A stretch of DNA of 64,000 nucleotides from Marinimicrobium locisalis (GCF_039822625.1 NZ_JBDLLG010000001.1:310001-374000); one strand, 5' to 3'. Positions 33,328-43,027 are shown, counted from the stretch's first letter. A program made the numbers and translations. Notes: generated by a model not told the origin, from the sequence alone.

Positions 33328-35022
33328 GTGAAAAAACGTCCAATTTATATTCCCTTTGCGGGCCCGGCGCTTTTGGAGGCGCCGTTGTTGAATAAGGGTA
33401 GCGCATTCAGTACGCAGGAACGTCAGCAGTTTAATCTGGAAGGTCTGCTGCCGTACAGTATCGAAACCATTGAAGAGCAAGAAGCTCGTGCCTATGAGCA
33501 ATTGTGCTCCTTTCATAGCGATATCGATAAACACATCTATCTGCGCAATATTCAGGACACCAACGAGACTCTGTATTACCGTTTGATCGTGGACCACCTG
33601 GAAGAGGTAATGCCCCTCATTTATACCCCCACCGTGGGCCAGGCCTGTCAGCAGTTTTCTAAAATTTATCGACGCAAGCGTGGCTTGTTCATTACCTACC
33701 CGGATCGCGAACGCATTGATGACATGCTGCAAAACGCGACCAAGCAAAAAGTCAAGGTGATCGTGGTCACCGACGGCGAACGTATCCTTGGATTAGGTGA
33801 CCAAGGGATAGGCGGGATGGGAATCCCCATCGGGAAGCTGGCACTTTACACCGCCTGCGGCGGCATCAGTCCAGCCTATACGCTCCCGGTGGTCCTGGAT
33901 GTGGGCTGTAATAATCAGAGCCTGATTAACGACCCAATGTATATGGGGTGGCGCCACGAGCGTATTACTGGCGAGGCTTATTACGACTTTGTAGAGGCAT
34001 TTATCCAGGCGGTACAGGTGCGCTGGCCGGAGGCATTGATTCAGTTCGAAGATTTTGCCCAGGGCAATGCGACCCCGCTGTTGGAGCAATATAAAGACCG
34101 AGTCTGTTGCTTTAACGATGATATTCAGGGGACGGCGTCGGTGACCGTGGGAACGCTATTGGCCGCCTGCAAGGCCAAGGGTGAGGCACTCAAGGACCAG
34201 ACGTTTGTGTTTGCCGGCGCGGGCTCGGCCGGTTGCGGCATCGCCGAGCAAATCATCGTGCTAATGTGTCAAGAGGGGTTGACTGAGCCACAGGCACGGC
34301 GCCGTATCTTTATGCTCAACCGCTCGGGGTTATTGCGAGAAGGGTCGCAAGGGATACGAAGTTTTCAAAAGCCGCTTTGCGTGCCGGACAAAACCCTGGC
34401 GGACTGGACCCTTGAAAACAGTAAGACGCCCGAGCAGGTGAGCTTGCTTGATGTGGTTATCAATGCGAAACCAACGGTGCTCGTGGGGGTCTCCGGTCAA
34501 CCGGGCCTCTTTACCAAAGCCGTGATCGAGTCAATGCAGGCCAACTGTGAGCGGCCTGTGGTTCTGCCGCTGTCCAACCCCACTTCACAGGTGGAGGCGC
34601 AGCCAGTGGATATTTTGCGCTGGACCTCGGGCAAGGCGATCGTGGCCACGGGTAGTCCTTTTAAGCCGGTGGATATGGCGGGGCAGCGGCACGAAATTGC
34701 GCAGTGCAACAACAGTTATATCTTCCCTGGTGTCGGGTTGGGTGTGGTGGCATCAAACGCGACCAGAATCACGGACAAAATGATGGTCGCCGCCAGTCGC
34801 GCGCTCTCCGAGTGCTCGCCCATGGTCCAGACCGGTGTCGGCGCGCTCCTGCCGCCGCTGGGGGAGATTCGCTCAGTCAGCCGTCTCATCGCCCTGGCGG
34901 TCTTTAAGCAGGCTGTTGAAGACGAGGTGGCGATGTCGGTGTCAGAAGACATTATGAAACAGAAAATCGAACGCAACTTTTGGGAGCCAACGTATCGAGA
35001 TTATCGCAGAACCTCCTTTTAA
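33328..35022 (+). CDS. maeA: NAD-dependent malic enzyme (MaeA/SfcA type)
   Basis: Oxidative decarboxylation of malate to pyruvate. The 564-residue protein is the long single-domain type: PLIYTPTVGQACQQFS, the malate/metal region VVTDGERILGLGDQGIGGMGIPIGKL, FEDFAQGNATPLLEQY and FNDDIQGTASV, then the NAD fold FVFAGAGSAGCGIAEQI and a C-terminal PLSNPTSQVEA. It lacks a phosphotransacetylase domain, which distinguishes it from MaeB. The start is GTG at 33328; a ribosome site is not obvious. It may feed pyruvate during growth on fatty acids, whose fadBA genes lie close by (inference). Confidence 0.94.
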   Translation: MKKRPIYIPFAGPALLEAPLLNKGSAFSTQERQQFNLEGLLPYSIETIEEQEARAYEQLCSFHSDIDKHIYLRNIQDTNETLYYRLIVDHLEEVMPLIYTPTVGQACQQFSKIYRRKRGLFITYPDRERIDDMLQNATKQKVKVIVVTDGERILGLGDQGIGGMGIPIGKLALYTACGGISPAYTLPVVLDVGCNNQSLINDPMYMGWRHERITGEAYYDFVEAFIQAVQVRWPEALIQFEDFAQGNATPLLEQYKDRVCCFNDDIQGTASVTVGTLLAACKAKGEALKDQTFVFAGAGSAGCGIAEQIIVLMCQEGLTEPQARRRIFMLNRSGLLREGSQGIRSFQKPLCVPDKTLADWTLENSKTPEQVSLLDVVINAKPTVLVGVSGQPGLFTKAVIESMQANCERPVVLPLSNPTSQVEAQPVDILRWTSGKAIVATGSPFKPVDMAGQRHEIAQCNNSYIFPGVGLGVVASNATRITDKMMVAASRALSECSPMVQTGVGALLPPLGEIRSVSRLIALAVFKQAVEDEVAMSVSEDIMKQKIERNFWEPTYRDYRRTSF

Positions 35023-35074
35023 GCTGTTAAACTATCTGTAAAATTAACCGACGACCCTAAGTGAGGCAACTTCA

Positions 35075-35434
35075 ATGGATTACGAGAGTGCAAAAGCCAG
35101 CATTTTGGCGAAACCCGAAGCGGTAGAACTGCACCCGGCGGGACCCGACGTCACTTCTTTCAAAGTGTGTCACAAACTTTTCGCGACCCTCGCCGAGGGC
35201 GAGGACGGTGTGCCCTATATCAACCTGAAGTGCGATCCTAACCGCGCTCAGGAGTTGCGCGACACCTACTCCGCGATTCAGCCGGGCCATCGAATGAACA
35301 AAGTTCACTGGAACACCATCATTCTCGATGGCAGCGTTCCCGATGACCTTATTCTGGAATTGATCGACCACTCTTTCGAGCGAGTGGTGGACAATCTTCC
35401 CACCCCGGACCAGGAGCGGCTTCTCAAGGGTTGA
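35075..35434 (+). CDS. MmcQ/YjbR family protein
   Basis: A 119-residue protein of the MmcQ/YjbR family (double-wing-like DNA-binding fold by structure). Signatures: SFKVCHKLFATLA, YINLKCDPNRAQELRDTY, then GHRMNKVHWNTIILDGSVP and DLILELIDHSFERVV. No definite biological role is established for the family. A ribosome-binding sequence GTGAGG lies upstream of the ATG at 35075. It stands between maeA and the cupin regulator. Confidence 0.85.
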   Translation: MDYESAKASILAKPEAVELHPAGPDVTSFKVCHKLFATLAEGEDGVPYINLKCDPNRAQELRDTYSAIQPGHRMNKVHWNTIILDGSVPDDLILELIDHSFERVVDNLPTPDQERLLKG

Positions 35435-35467
35435 TGCCCTTGAGGTGGGCGGCATCTCCATGATTCA

Positions 35468-36061
35468 GTGGGTATTCCTGTGACTCGAGCGTCGAGCCGG
35501 AGCGAGCGGGACCCCGAAGCGGTCGAGCTGGGCGCGCGCTTGCGCCAGGTTCGTGAGCTCAACGGCTTGTCGCAACGTGAGCTTGCGCGCCGGGCGGGTG
35601 TCACCAATAGCAACATCTCTTTGATCGAGCAGGGTCAGATCAGTCCCGCCGTCGGGTCTCTGGCCCGGTTGCTTGATGCTATCCCGATCTCCCTGGCACA
35701 GTTCTTTGCCCTCGATCCCAAGGCTCCCGAAGGGGGCATTGTCCGAGCCGGTTCCGCCGCTCGAACCGAGTGCCCGGATATAGGACTGACCATTGAATCC
35801 CTACCCGTCCCCGGGGGGCGTTCGCGGCTGCTTGAGCGATGCCATTTCGCGCCGGGGGCCGACACGGGCTCGGCTCCCAAGCGACTCCCCGCGGCCCGAG
35901 CCGGGTGGGTGATCTCGGGGAGCCTGGAATTGACCCTCGGCGTTCGCTGCTACACTCTGGACGAAGGCGACGGCTTCCACCTGCCCAAGGGGCAGCTGTT
36001 CCGCGCCCGAAACACCTCGTCAAAAGCGACAATCGTTATGATTACCAACGATCAACCGTGA
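35468..36061 (+). CDS. XRE-family regulator with C-terminal cupin domain (PuuR-like)
   Basis: A 197-residue regulator: lambda-repressor-type HTH at about residues 22-78 (LRQVRELNGLSQRELARRAGV and NISLIEQGQISPAVGSLARLL), then a cupin domain (VISGSLELTLG, LDEGDGFHLPKGQLFRARN). PuuR in E. coli has this layout and controls putrescine use; other family members control other catabolic genes. It lies 45 bases upstream of fadB in the same direction, so a link to fatty-acid degradation is possible but unproved. GTG at 35468 or 35480 could be the start. Confidence 0.85.
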   Translation: MGIPVTRASSRSERDPEAVELGARLRQVRELNGLSQRELARRAGVTNSNISLIEQGQISPAVGSLARLLDAIPISLAQFFALDPKAPEGGIVRAGSAARTECPDIGLTIESLPVPGGRSRLLERCHFAPGADTGSAPKRLPAARAGWVISGSLELTLGVRCYTLDEGDGFHLPKGQLFRARNTSSKATIVMITNDQP

Positions 36062-36105
36062 CGGCGGGGTTTGGACCAACGCTTCGATTCAACAAGAGAT
36101 TGTGT

Positions 36106-38271
36106 ATGTATCAGGGAAAAACATTGAAGCTGACCGGACTCGACGATGGCGTGGTCGAACTCACGTTCGACCTGGAAGGCGAGTCCGTCAACAAGTTTAG
36201 CCGGCAAACGGTAATCGAGCTCGAACAGGCGCTCGACCAACTTGCCTCAGACGACGCCGTAACCGGGCTGATCCTCACCAGCGCCAAACCGGCGTTGATG
36301 GTCGGCGCGGATATCACCGAATTTCAGAGTTTCTTCGCCGCCGGAGAGCAGGCGGTGCGGGACTATCTCGCTCAAAATAACCGGAACTTCTGTCGCCTTG
36401 AGGACCTGCCTTTTCCGGTGGTCATCGCCATCTCGGGCTATGCCCTCGGTGGCGGCATGGAGCTGTGCTTGGCGTGCGATTATCGAATCGCTACCGATGA
36501 TGCCAAAATCGGCTTGCCCGAAACCACCCTCGGCATCATCCCCGGATGGGGCGGTACCGTTCGCCTGCCTCGGCTGGTAGGGGTTGATACCGCCGCAGAG
36601 TGGATTGCCAGCGGGCGGCAGTGGGACGCCAAGGCGGCGCTGAAAGCCGGGGCGGTCGATGCCATCGTGGTGGCCGACCAGCTTCGGGCCGCCGCTCTGC
36701 ACACCGTGGCCGAATGTCTCGCCGGTCGGTTCGATTATCAGGCGCGCCGCCAGCAGAAAACCGCTCCACTGCGGCACAACCACGTGGAAGCAACCATGTC
36801 GTTTGAGACGGCCAAAAACGTGGTGGCCGCCCAGGCGGGTCGACATTACCCCGCGCCCGTCGCGGCGATTGATGTGATGAGGGAAGCCGCCGGCGAATCC
36901 CGGGATAAGGCGCTTGAGATTGAAGCGCGGACCTTTGCGCAGTTGGCTACCACGCCGGTAGCCCAGGCATTGGTGGGAATTTTCATCAACGACCAATTGC
37001 TGGGAAAGAAAGCAAAAGCCTGGCAGAAGCTCGACGACCAAGGGGTTAAACGGGCGGCTGTTCTGGGCGCCGGTATCATGGGGGGTGGGATTGCCTACCA
37101 ATCGGCCTATAAAGGCGTGCCCATCAAAATGAAGGACATCGCCCAGAAAGGCCTGGATCAGGGCCTGGGCGAAGCGAACCGGCTGCTGTGCAAGCGCGTA
37201 GACAAGGGCAAAATGACCGCTAGGGCGATGGGCGAGGCGCTCAACCGTATCGAGCCGACCCTCGGTTACGACGGCTTTGACCAAGTCGACATGGTGGTGG
37301 AAGCGGTGGTGGAAAATGCCAAAGTTAAACGCTCGGTGCTGGCTGAAACCGAAGACAAGGTCACCGAGCATACGGTGCTCGCCTCCAATACCTCCACCAT
37401 TTCCATAACGTCCCTGGCCGAAGCCCTTAAACGGCCAGAAAATTTCTGTGGCATGCACTTTTTCAATCCCGTCCATGCCATGCCGTTGGTGGAGGTTATC
37501 CGCGGTGAACAGACCTCGGATCACGCCATCGCACGTACCGTCTCTTATGCGAGCGCGCTCGGCAAAAAGCCGGTGGTGGTCAACGATTGCCCCGGCTTTC
37601 TCGTCAACCGGGTGCTGTTTCCCTATTTTGCCGGCTTTGCCATGCTGGTGCGCGACGGGGTCGACTACGAACACATTGACCGGGTAATGGAGCGCTGGGG
37701 CTGGCCGATGGGGCCGGCCTATTTGTTGGACGTTGTGGGGTTGGATACCGCCGTGCATGCCGAACAAGTGATGGCCGACGCCTATCCGGGCCGGCTTGCC
37801 CGGGACTATACCTCCTGTACGGAGCTGCTGTTCGACGCCGGTCGTCTTGGCCAGAAAAGCGGCGGTGGTTTCTACGATTATGAAGATGACAAGAAGGGGC
37901 GTCCGCAGAAAAAAACCAGTCAGCAGGCGCGCGAGATCCTGGGCGAGATGGCCAATGAATCCGTGACCGATGAAGAGATCCTCGCTCGAATGATGGTTCC
38001 CATGGTCACCGAACTGGTGCGGTGCCTGGACGAAGCGGTGGTTGAAACGCCAGCGGAGGCGGATATGGCCATGGTTTATGGCACGGGGTTCCCTCCGTTT
38101 CGAGGTGGGCCGCTACGCTGGGTCGATAGTCTCGGACCGGCTGAGCTCAAAGCCATGGCGGAGCCCTGGGCTTCACTGAGCCCCCTCTATCAACTGCCCC
38201 CGAGCCTGGTAGAGCGCGCTCGGACCAATACGTTGTTCTACACCGCTCCCGAGCAAGGAGGTGCGAAATGA
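36106..38271 (+). CDS. fadB: fatty-acid oxidation complex alpha subunit FadB
   Basis: Multifunctional enzyme: enoyl-CoA hydratase/isomerase and 3-hydroxyacyl-CoA dehydrogenase of aerobic beta-oxidation. From the ATG at 36106 it is 721 residues. The hydratase domain has E119 (GGGMELCLACDYR) and E139 (IGLPETTLGIIPGWGGT), matching E. coli numbering; the dehydrogenase domain has the NAD loop VLGAGIMGGGIAYQSA and the catalytic His in MHFFNPVHAMPLVE. A longer frame starting inside the cupin regulator was rejected. The stop overlaps the fadA start by four bases (ATGA). Confidence 0.96.
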   Translation: MYQGKTLKLTGLDDGVVELTFDLEGESVNKFSRQTVIELEQALDQLASDDAVTGLILTSAKPALMVGADITEFQSFFAAGEQAVRDYLAQNNRNFCRLEDLPFPVVIAISGYALGGGMELCLACDYRIATDDAKIGLPETTLGIIPGWGGTVRLPRLVGVDTAAEWIASGRQWDAKAALKAGAVDAIVVADQLRAAALHTVAECLAGRFDYQARRQQKTAPLRHNHVEATMSFETAKNVVAAQAGRHYPAPVAAIDVMREAAGESRDKALEIEARTFAQLATTPVAQALVGIFINDQLLGKKAKAWQKLDDQGVKRAAVLGAGIMGGGIAYQSAYKGVPIKMKDIAQKGLDQGLGEANRLLCKRVDKGKMTARAMGEALNRIEPTLGYDGFDQVDMVVEAVVENAKVKRSVLAETEDKVTEHTVLASNTSTISITSLAEALKRPENFCGMHFFNPVHAMPLVEVIRGEQTSDHAIARTVSYASALGKKPVVVNDCPGFLVNRVLFPYFAGFAMLVRDGVDYEHIDRVMERWGWPMGPAYLLDVVGLDTAVHAEQVMADAYPGRLARDYTSCTELLFDAGRLGQKSGGGFYDYEDDKKGRPQKKTSQQAREILGEMANESVTDEEILARMMVPMVTELVRCLDEAVVETPAEADMAMVYGTGFPPFRGGPLRWVDSLGPAELKAMAEPWASLSPLYQLPPSLVERARTNTLFYTAPEQGGAK

Positions 38272-39446
38272 CACTGCATCACAGAGACGCGGTAATTGTG
38301 GATTACGCCCGGAGCGCCATGGGGCGCTCCAAGAACGGCTGCTTTCGCAACAGCCGGGCCGATGACATTTCCGCCACGCTCATTCAGGGCCTGCTTGCCC
38401 GCCACCCGGCGCTGGACCCGGCCGAAGTGGATGATTTCATTTGGGGTTGCGTGCTGCAGCGGGAGGAGCAGGCGTTCAACATCGCACGCAACGTCTGGCT
38501 GCGGGCCGGACTGCCTCATACCGTTCCGGCGCAAACGGTCAACCGCCTGTGCGGCTCCTCCATGGCCGCGTTGCACACCGCCACGGCGAATATTCGTTCG
38601 GGGCTTGGGGATGTCTACCTGATTGGTGGGGTTGAACATTTGGGGCACCTGCCCATGTATGAAGCGATCGATCCCAACCCCCGATTGGGGCTTTCGGTGG
38701 CCAAAGCTGCCGGAAACATGGGGGTTACCGCCGAATACTTGGCCCGGCTGCACGGCATTACCCGTCAGCAAATGGATGAATTTGGGGCCCGCTCCCACCA
38801 CCGTGCGGCGGCTGCCCGGGAAAGAGGGAGTTTTGATCGGGAAATCATTCCGGTGCCCGGCCACGATGATCGGGGCTTTCCGTTAATGGTCGCCAGTGAC
38901 GAGACGATCCGCCCCGACACCACAGTGGAAGGGTTAGGCCAATTGCGTCCGGTATTCGACCCCAAAAACGGGCAAGTAACCGCCGGCACCTCCTCACAGT
39001 TATCCGATGGCGCCTCGTCGATGCTGGTAATGTCGGCTGAACGCGCCCAGGCTCTGGGGCTGACCCCTATCGCGCGGGTCGTGTCTTTGGGGTTGGCGGG
39101 GGTTGACCCCTCAATCATGGGCTACGGCCCAGTACCCGCGACTCAAAAGGCACTGGATGGCGCCAACCTGACCATGGAGGACATCGAGTGTGTAGAGCTG
39201 AACGAGGCTTTTGCCGCGCAGTCGCTGCCCGTCCTGAAAGACCTGGGCATTTTGGATGATATGGACGAACGGGTTAACCTCAATGGCGGCGCCATTGCGC
39301 TGGGACACCCCTTTGGCTGCTCCGGAACCCGGATCACCGGCTCACTCCTGACCGCCATGGCGGAAAAGGATATGACCCTGGGCGTGGCGACCATGTGCAT
39401 CGGGTTGGGGCAGGGGATCAGCACCGTGATTGAACGATTGGAGTAA
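38268..39446 (+). CDS. fadA: 3-ketoacyl-CoA thiolase FadA
   Basis: Beta subunit of the fatty-acid oxidation complex; cleaves 3-ketoacyl-CoA to acetyl-CoA and a shortened acyl-CoA. The 392-residue thiolase has the nucleophile C95 in TVNRLCGSSMAALHTA, VELNEAFAAQSLPVL, the His in IALGHPFGCSGTRI, and a C-terminal Cys in TMCIGLGQG, where most thiolases have GGGQG: a conservative variation in the second motif. Its ATG is inside the fadB stop, so the subunits are translationally coupled. Confidence 0.95.
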   Translation: MTLHHRDAVIVDYARSAMGRSKNGCFRNSRADDISATLIQGLLARHPALDPAEVDDFIWGCVLQREEQAFNIARNVWLRAGLPHTVPAQTVNRLCGSSMAALHTATANIRSGLGDVYLIGGVEHLGHLPMYEAIDPNPRLGLSVAKAAGNMGVTAEYLARLHGITRQQMDEFGARSHHRAAAARERGSFDREIIPVPGHDDRGFPLMVASDETIRPDTTVEGLGQLRPVFDPKNGQVTAGTSSQLSDGASSMLVMSAERAQALGLTPIARVVSLGLAGVDPSIMGYGPVPATQKALDGANLTMEDIECVELNEAFAAQSLPVLKDLGILDDMDERVNLNGGAIALGHPFGCSGTRITGSLLTAMAEKDMTLGVATMCIGLGQGISTVIERLE

Positions 39447-39518
39447 TAGGGGTCGATTTTCGCGCTGGTTCTGCTAGACTCTTTCGCCATCATAACCTTG
39501 TCACAAACAGGTGGTCTA

Positions 39519-40535
39519 ATGATGGCGACCGGGCACGTAGGCAAAACAGAAACAATCGATAGAGTAGGCTCAAGCCGATGCCGGCAGGCATCGGCAAATG
39601 CCTTCTCGTACCCACTCCCGCTCATTGGTTCACCAGTGAGTGCCCTGTTATTGTTGCTCTGGGGTCTGCTGTCACTTGTATTCTCCGCCGGGGTTCTGGC
39701 GGATAATCCCGCACAGTCCCAGCCCCTCTTGTGGCGCGTTCAGACCTCCGAGCACTCCGTTCCCGTCTATTTGTTTGGTTCTCTTCACTTTGGTGATGAC
39801 AGTTTTTATCCCTTGCCTTCCCCGGTGATTGAAGCCTACCAAACATCCGACTTGCTGGCCGTGGAGCTGGATGTATCAAACGTCGAGCCGCGGCGCATGC
39901 GCGCCACGCTGGACCGTCTGGGGCGCTATCCTTCCGGTGTAGAACTGTCTGAACGAATTGACGCCGAACTCTGGTCACAACTGACCCGGGCAAGCGAGCG
40001 TCTGGGTATGGATGCCGAGTCCATTGTCCATTTACGCCCTTGGCTGGCCGCGCTGCAGCTAGTGAACCTTCAGGTCGCACGCAGCAATTACCAGGCCGGG
40101 CAGGGCATCGACCGCTACTTCATGGATCTGGCCGCCAACACAAAGCCCGTGAAACCGCTGGAAACTCTGGAGCAGCAGCTGGCGCTCTTTGCCGGTATGA
40201 CCGAAGAGGAGCAACGCGCGTTTCTGGAGCATACCCTTGCGGACTTGGAGGCCACCGGCCCCCAGTTGGATCGTATGGCGCAAGCTTGGCGGGAAGGGGA
40301 TCAGGCCGACCTGGAAGCGGTCATTCTCGGTGCTTTCGATCGCCAGGACCCTTTCAGCCAGACGCTTTATGAACGGGTGTTCAAAACCCGCAACGAAGCC
40401 ATGATAGGGGCGGTAAAGACCTACCTTGGCGAGCGGCAACAGGCCTTTGTCGTCGTTGGAATAGGGCACCTAATCGGTCGGGACGGATTGGTCGAGGGCT
40501 TGCGCCACTCGGGCTATTCCGTGGAGCGTCTCTAG
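39519..40535 (+). CDS. TraB/GumN family protein, exported or membrane anchored
   Basis: A 338-residue protein with an uncharged segment at about residues 38-60 (PVSALLLLLWGLLSLVFSAGVLA) that looks like a late signal or anchor, then a TraB/GumN (Tiki-like) domain: VYLFGSLHFGDDSFYPLP with the conserved His, and VVVGIGHLIGRDGLVEGL near the end. The eukaryotic relatives are metalloproteases; activity in bacterial members is mostly unproved. ATGATG at 39519/39522 follows AGGTGG; the upstream 37 residues before the hydrophobic part are unusually long for a signal peptide, so a later start cannot be excluded. Confidence 0.8.
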   Translation: MMATGHVGKTETIDRVGSSRCRQASANAFSYPLPLIGSPVSALLLLLWGLLSLVFSAGVLADNPAQSQPLLWRVQTSEHSVPVYLFGSLHFGDDSFYPLPSPVIEAYQTSDLLAVELDVSNVEPRRMRATLDRLGRYPSGVELSERIDAELWSQLTRASERLGMDAESIVHLRPWLAALQLVNLQVARSNYQAGQGIDRYFMDLAANTKPVKPLETLEQQLALFAGMTEEEQRAFLEHTLADLEATGPQLDRMAQAWREGDQADLEAVILGAFDRQDPFSQTLYERVFKTRNEAMIGAVKTYLGERQQAFVVVGIGHLIGRDGLVEGLRHSGYSVERL

Positions 40536-40692
40536 TCCGCTTATTGAACCGTCCCGGAGCTTGTGGCACAATCTCTTGCCTTCGCAGGGGTGCGGCGTTT
40601 GATTTTTTAAAAAAATTATTGGAAATCAAACACTTGACGCACTCATGTGGCGGGCGCCACGCTTTTGATACAGAGCGGGCGCCCCGGAATTT

Positions 40693-40777
<85 letters not shown>

Positions 40778-40792
40778 CTTTACGATAACTCA

Positions 40793-40824
40793 CTTGTCAC
40801 CCTTAACGGCATTGGCCCCCCGAT
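40793..40824 (+). promoter_or_regulatory. weak sigma-32-like promoter before tig
   Basis: CTTGTCA at 40793-40799 and CCCCCCGAT at 40816-40824 with 16 bases between. It resembles the heat-shock pattern CTTGAAA / CCCCATNT, but the -10 half is imperfect. Confidence 0.3.
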
Positions 40825-40848
40825 GCGAATAGCGTATAGAGGAAGAGA

Positions 40849-42162
40849 ATGCAGGTTTCTATAGAGACAACATCCGGTCTGGAGCGTCGCCTCACGGTGG
40901 GAGTGCCCGCCGCCGAAGTAGATAGCGAAGTGCAGAAGCGCTTGCAGCAGGCCGCCAAGAACATTCGTATCAACGGCTTTCGCAAGGGCAAGGTCCCGAT
41001 GAAGGTGGTGAAGCAGCGTTACGGCGCCGGTGTTCGTCAAGAGGTGCTGGGTGAGTTGATCAACCGCAGTTTCTATGAAGCGGTGCGCAAAGAGGACGTC
41101 AAACCCGCCGGTCAACCGTCCATCGAACCCAAAGAGTTCGGGGAAGGGAAAGACCTGGAGTACGTTGCGACCTTTGAAGTCTATCCCTCGGTTGAGCTGG
41201 ATGACTTCTCGAAATTCGAAATTACCCGCTACAAGGCGGACGTTACCGCTGAAGATGTCGACAAAATGATCGACGTGCTGCGCGAGCACCAGGCCACCTG
41301 GAAAGAAGTAGACCGTGCGGCGGCCGAAGGTGACCAGGTCAACATTGACTTCGTCGGCACCCGCGACGGCGAAGAGTTCGAAGGGGGCAAGGCCGAAGGT
41401 CAAAATCTGGTGCTGGGCTCCGGCTCTATGATTCCCGGCTTCGAAGACGGATTGGTCGGGCTGAAGGCCGGGGACGAGAAAACGCTGAAGCTGACCTTCC
41501 CGGAAGACTACCAGTCTGAAGAGCTGCGCGGCGCTGAAGTTGAATTCAAGGTGAAGGTTAACAGTGTCTCCGAGAAAGAGTTGCCTGAGCTGGATAAAGA
41601 CTTTTACGCCAAGTTTGGCGTGGAAAAGGGCGGTAAGCCCCAGTTCCGCAAAGAAGTCAAAGCCAATATGGCGCGTGAGCTGAAAAACGCCATCAAAACC
41701 AAGACCAAGACCCAGGTCATGGACGCGCTGATCGAAAACCACAAGCCAGAGCTTCCCCAAGCTTTGGTGGATAGCGAAATCGAAACCTTACGCAACCAGA
41801 TGATGCAGCGTTTTGGTGGTCAGCAGCAAGATTTTGACGCCAAGTCACTGCTCCCGGACACCATGTTCCAGGAAGAGGCCGAGCGGCGTGTCGCCCTGGG
41901 TTTGATTGTGGGCGAAATCGTTAAGGCGAACGAAATCAAGGTTGACGACGAACGCGTCCGCGAGATGGTGGAAGACTTGGCATCCACCTACGAAGAGCCC
42001 GAGGCGGTAGTCAACTATTACTACCAGAACCGCGAGCTGCTCTCCGGAGTGGAATCCGCGGCGCTCGAAGACCAAGTTGTCGACCATATTCTGGGGCAGG
42101 CGAAGGTGACTGAAGAAAACAGCAGTTACGATGACATTGTCGCCAGCCAGAAACAGCAGTAA
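40849..42162 (+). CDS. tig: trigger factor
   Basis: Ribosome-bound chaperone with peptidyl-prolyl isomerase activity. The 437-residue protein has the ribosome-binding signature NGFRKGKVPMKVVKQRYG near residues 44-61, the FKBP-like domain (GDQVNIDFVGTRDGEEFEGG, GSGSMIPGFEDGLVGLKAGD) at about 150-235, and the long helical C-terminal domain. AGGAAGAGA precedes the ATG. It begins the tig-clpP-clpX-lon-hupB-ppiD order typical of gammaproteobacteria. Confidence 0.97.
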   Translation: MQVSIETTSGLERRLTVGVPAAEVDSEVQKRLQQAAKNIRINGFRKGKVPMKVVKQRYGAGVRQEVLGELINRSFYEAVRKEDVKPAGQPSIEPKEFGEGKDLEYVATFEVYPSVELDDFSKFEITRYKADVTAEDVDKMIDVLREHQATWKEVDRAAAEGDQVNIDFVGTRDGEEFEGGKAEGQNLVLGSGSMIPGFEDGLVGLKAGDEKTLKLTFPEDYQSEELRGAEVEFKVKVNSVSEKELPELDKDFYAKFGVEKGGKPQFRKEVKANMARELKNAIKTKTKTQVMDALIENHKPELPQALVDSEIETLRNQMMQRFGGQQQDFDAKSLLPDTMFQEEAERRVALGLIVGEIVKANEIKVDDERVREMVEDLASTYEEPEAVVNYYYQNRELLSGVESAALEDQVVDHILGQAKVTEENSSYDDIVASQKQQ

Positions 42163-42174
42163 ATTGTTTAAAAA

Positions 42175-42200
42175 GGCCACAAACTGCTTGTTTTGTGGCC
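42175..42200 (+). terminator. stem-loop between tig and clpP
   Basis: GGCCACAAA / TTTGTGGCC perfect stem, eight-base loop, 13 bases after the tig stop. The downstream AATCTTCC is not a T-run, so termination is probably partial. Confidence 0.5.
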
Positions 42201-42326
42201 AATCTTCCCGCCAAATTCGCCTGACGCTGGCATATCAGCGATTCTCAGGTTAAGCTTTCCCTACATTCTCCAGCGGCCCGGCCCAGAGGCCGGCCCGCCG
42301 CAGTTAACAAGGGACATAAAGAACCT

Positions 42327-42962
42327 ATGTCGAACGAATACTCCAAACAGGTACCCGACGTTATGGCATCCGGCTTGATCCCCATGGTGGTGGAGCAGAC
42401 CGCTCGCGGTGAGCGCTCCTATGACATCTATTCCCGCCTGCTCAAAGAGCGGGTAATTTTCCTGGTGGGGCAGGTCGAAGACCATATGGCCAACCTGGTA
42501 GTGGCACAGCTGCTATTTCTGGAGGCGGAAAATCCGGATAAGGATATTCACCTGTATATCAACTCTCCGGGCGGTTCCGTCACTGCGGGTATGGCAATTT
42601 ACGACACCATGCAGTTCATCAAGCCCGATATCAGTACCATGTGTATTGGTCAGGCATGCAGCATGGGCTCCTTTTTGCTGGCCGCCGGCGCCGCGGGTAA
42701 GCGGTATTGCCTGCCCAACTCTCGGGTTATGATCCATCAGCCCAGCGGTGGTGCTCAGGGCCAGGCGTCGGATATTCATATCCAGGCTCGGGAAATTCTG
42801 AGTATACGCGAGCGCTTGAACCAACTGATGGCCCATCACACCGGCCAAAGCGTGGAACAGATCGCCCTCGATACCGAGCGTGATAACTTTATGAGCGCCG
42901 AGCGGTCCGTCGAGTACGGTCTGGTAGACAAGGTGGTCAGCCAGCGTGACGCGACCGAATAA
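42327..42962 (+). CDS. clpP: ATP-dependent Clp protease proteolytic subunit
   Basis: Serine peptidase that forms a 14-subunit barrel with ClpX or ClpA. The 211-residue protein keeps S112 (GQACSMGSFLLAAG), H137 (SRVMIHQPSGG) and D186 (DTERDNFMSAE), each 15 residues beyond the mature E. coli numbering, consistent with a removable propeptide. It precedes clpX by about 125 bases. Confidence 0.97.
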   Translation: MSNEYSKQVPDVMASGLIPMVVEQTARGERSYDIYSRLLKERVIFLVGQVEDHMANLVVAQLLFLEAENPDKDIHLYINSPGGSVTAGMAIYDTMQFIKPDISTMCIGQACSMGSFLLAAGAAGKRYCLPNSRVMIHQPSGGAQGQASDIHIQAREILSIRERLNQLMAHHTGQSVEQIALDTERDNFMSAERSVEYGLVDKVVSQRDATE

Positions 42963-42987
42963 GGTCATCCAAGTGGCGCTTTGAGCG

Positions 42988-43027
42988 TATAATCCATTAG
43001 CCGAAGGCGGTTTCTACCGCCTCCGGC
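42988..43027 (+). promoter_or_regulatory. candidate clpX promoter -10 box and leader hairpin
   Basis: A perfect TATAAT at 42988-42993 with no convincing -35, followed at 43000-43027 by a 4+7 bp hairpin (GCCG.AGGCGGT / ACCGCCT.CGGC). The hairpin has no T-run and would sit at the 5' end of a clpX transcript. Confidence 0.35.

Noticed and set aside
36247..37767. 506-codon open frame antisense to fadB
   Set aside because: It lies wholly inside fadB, whose active sites are all present, and has no recognisable domain.
40564..40580. Sigma-54-like TGGCACAATCTCTTGCC upstream of tRNA-Leu
   Set aside because: The spacing between the GG and GC elements is one base too long, and a tRNA gene is an unlikely target.
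40634..40671. TTGACG and TTGATAC as a tRNA-Leu promoter
   Set aside because: The spacer would be about 25 bases, too long for sigma-70.
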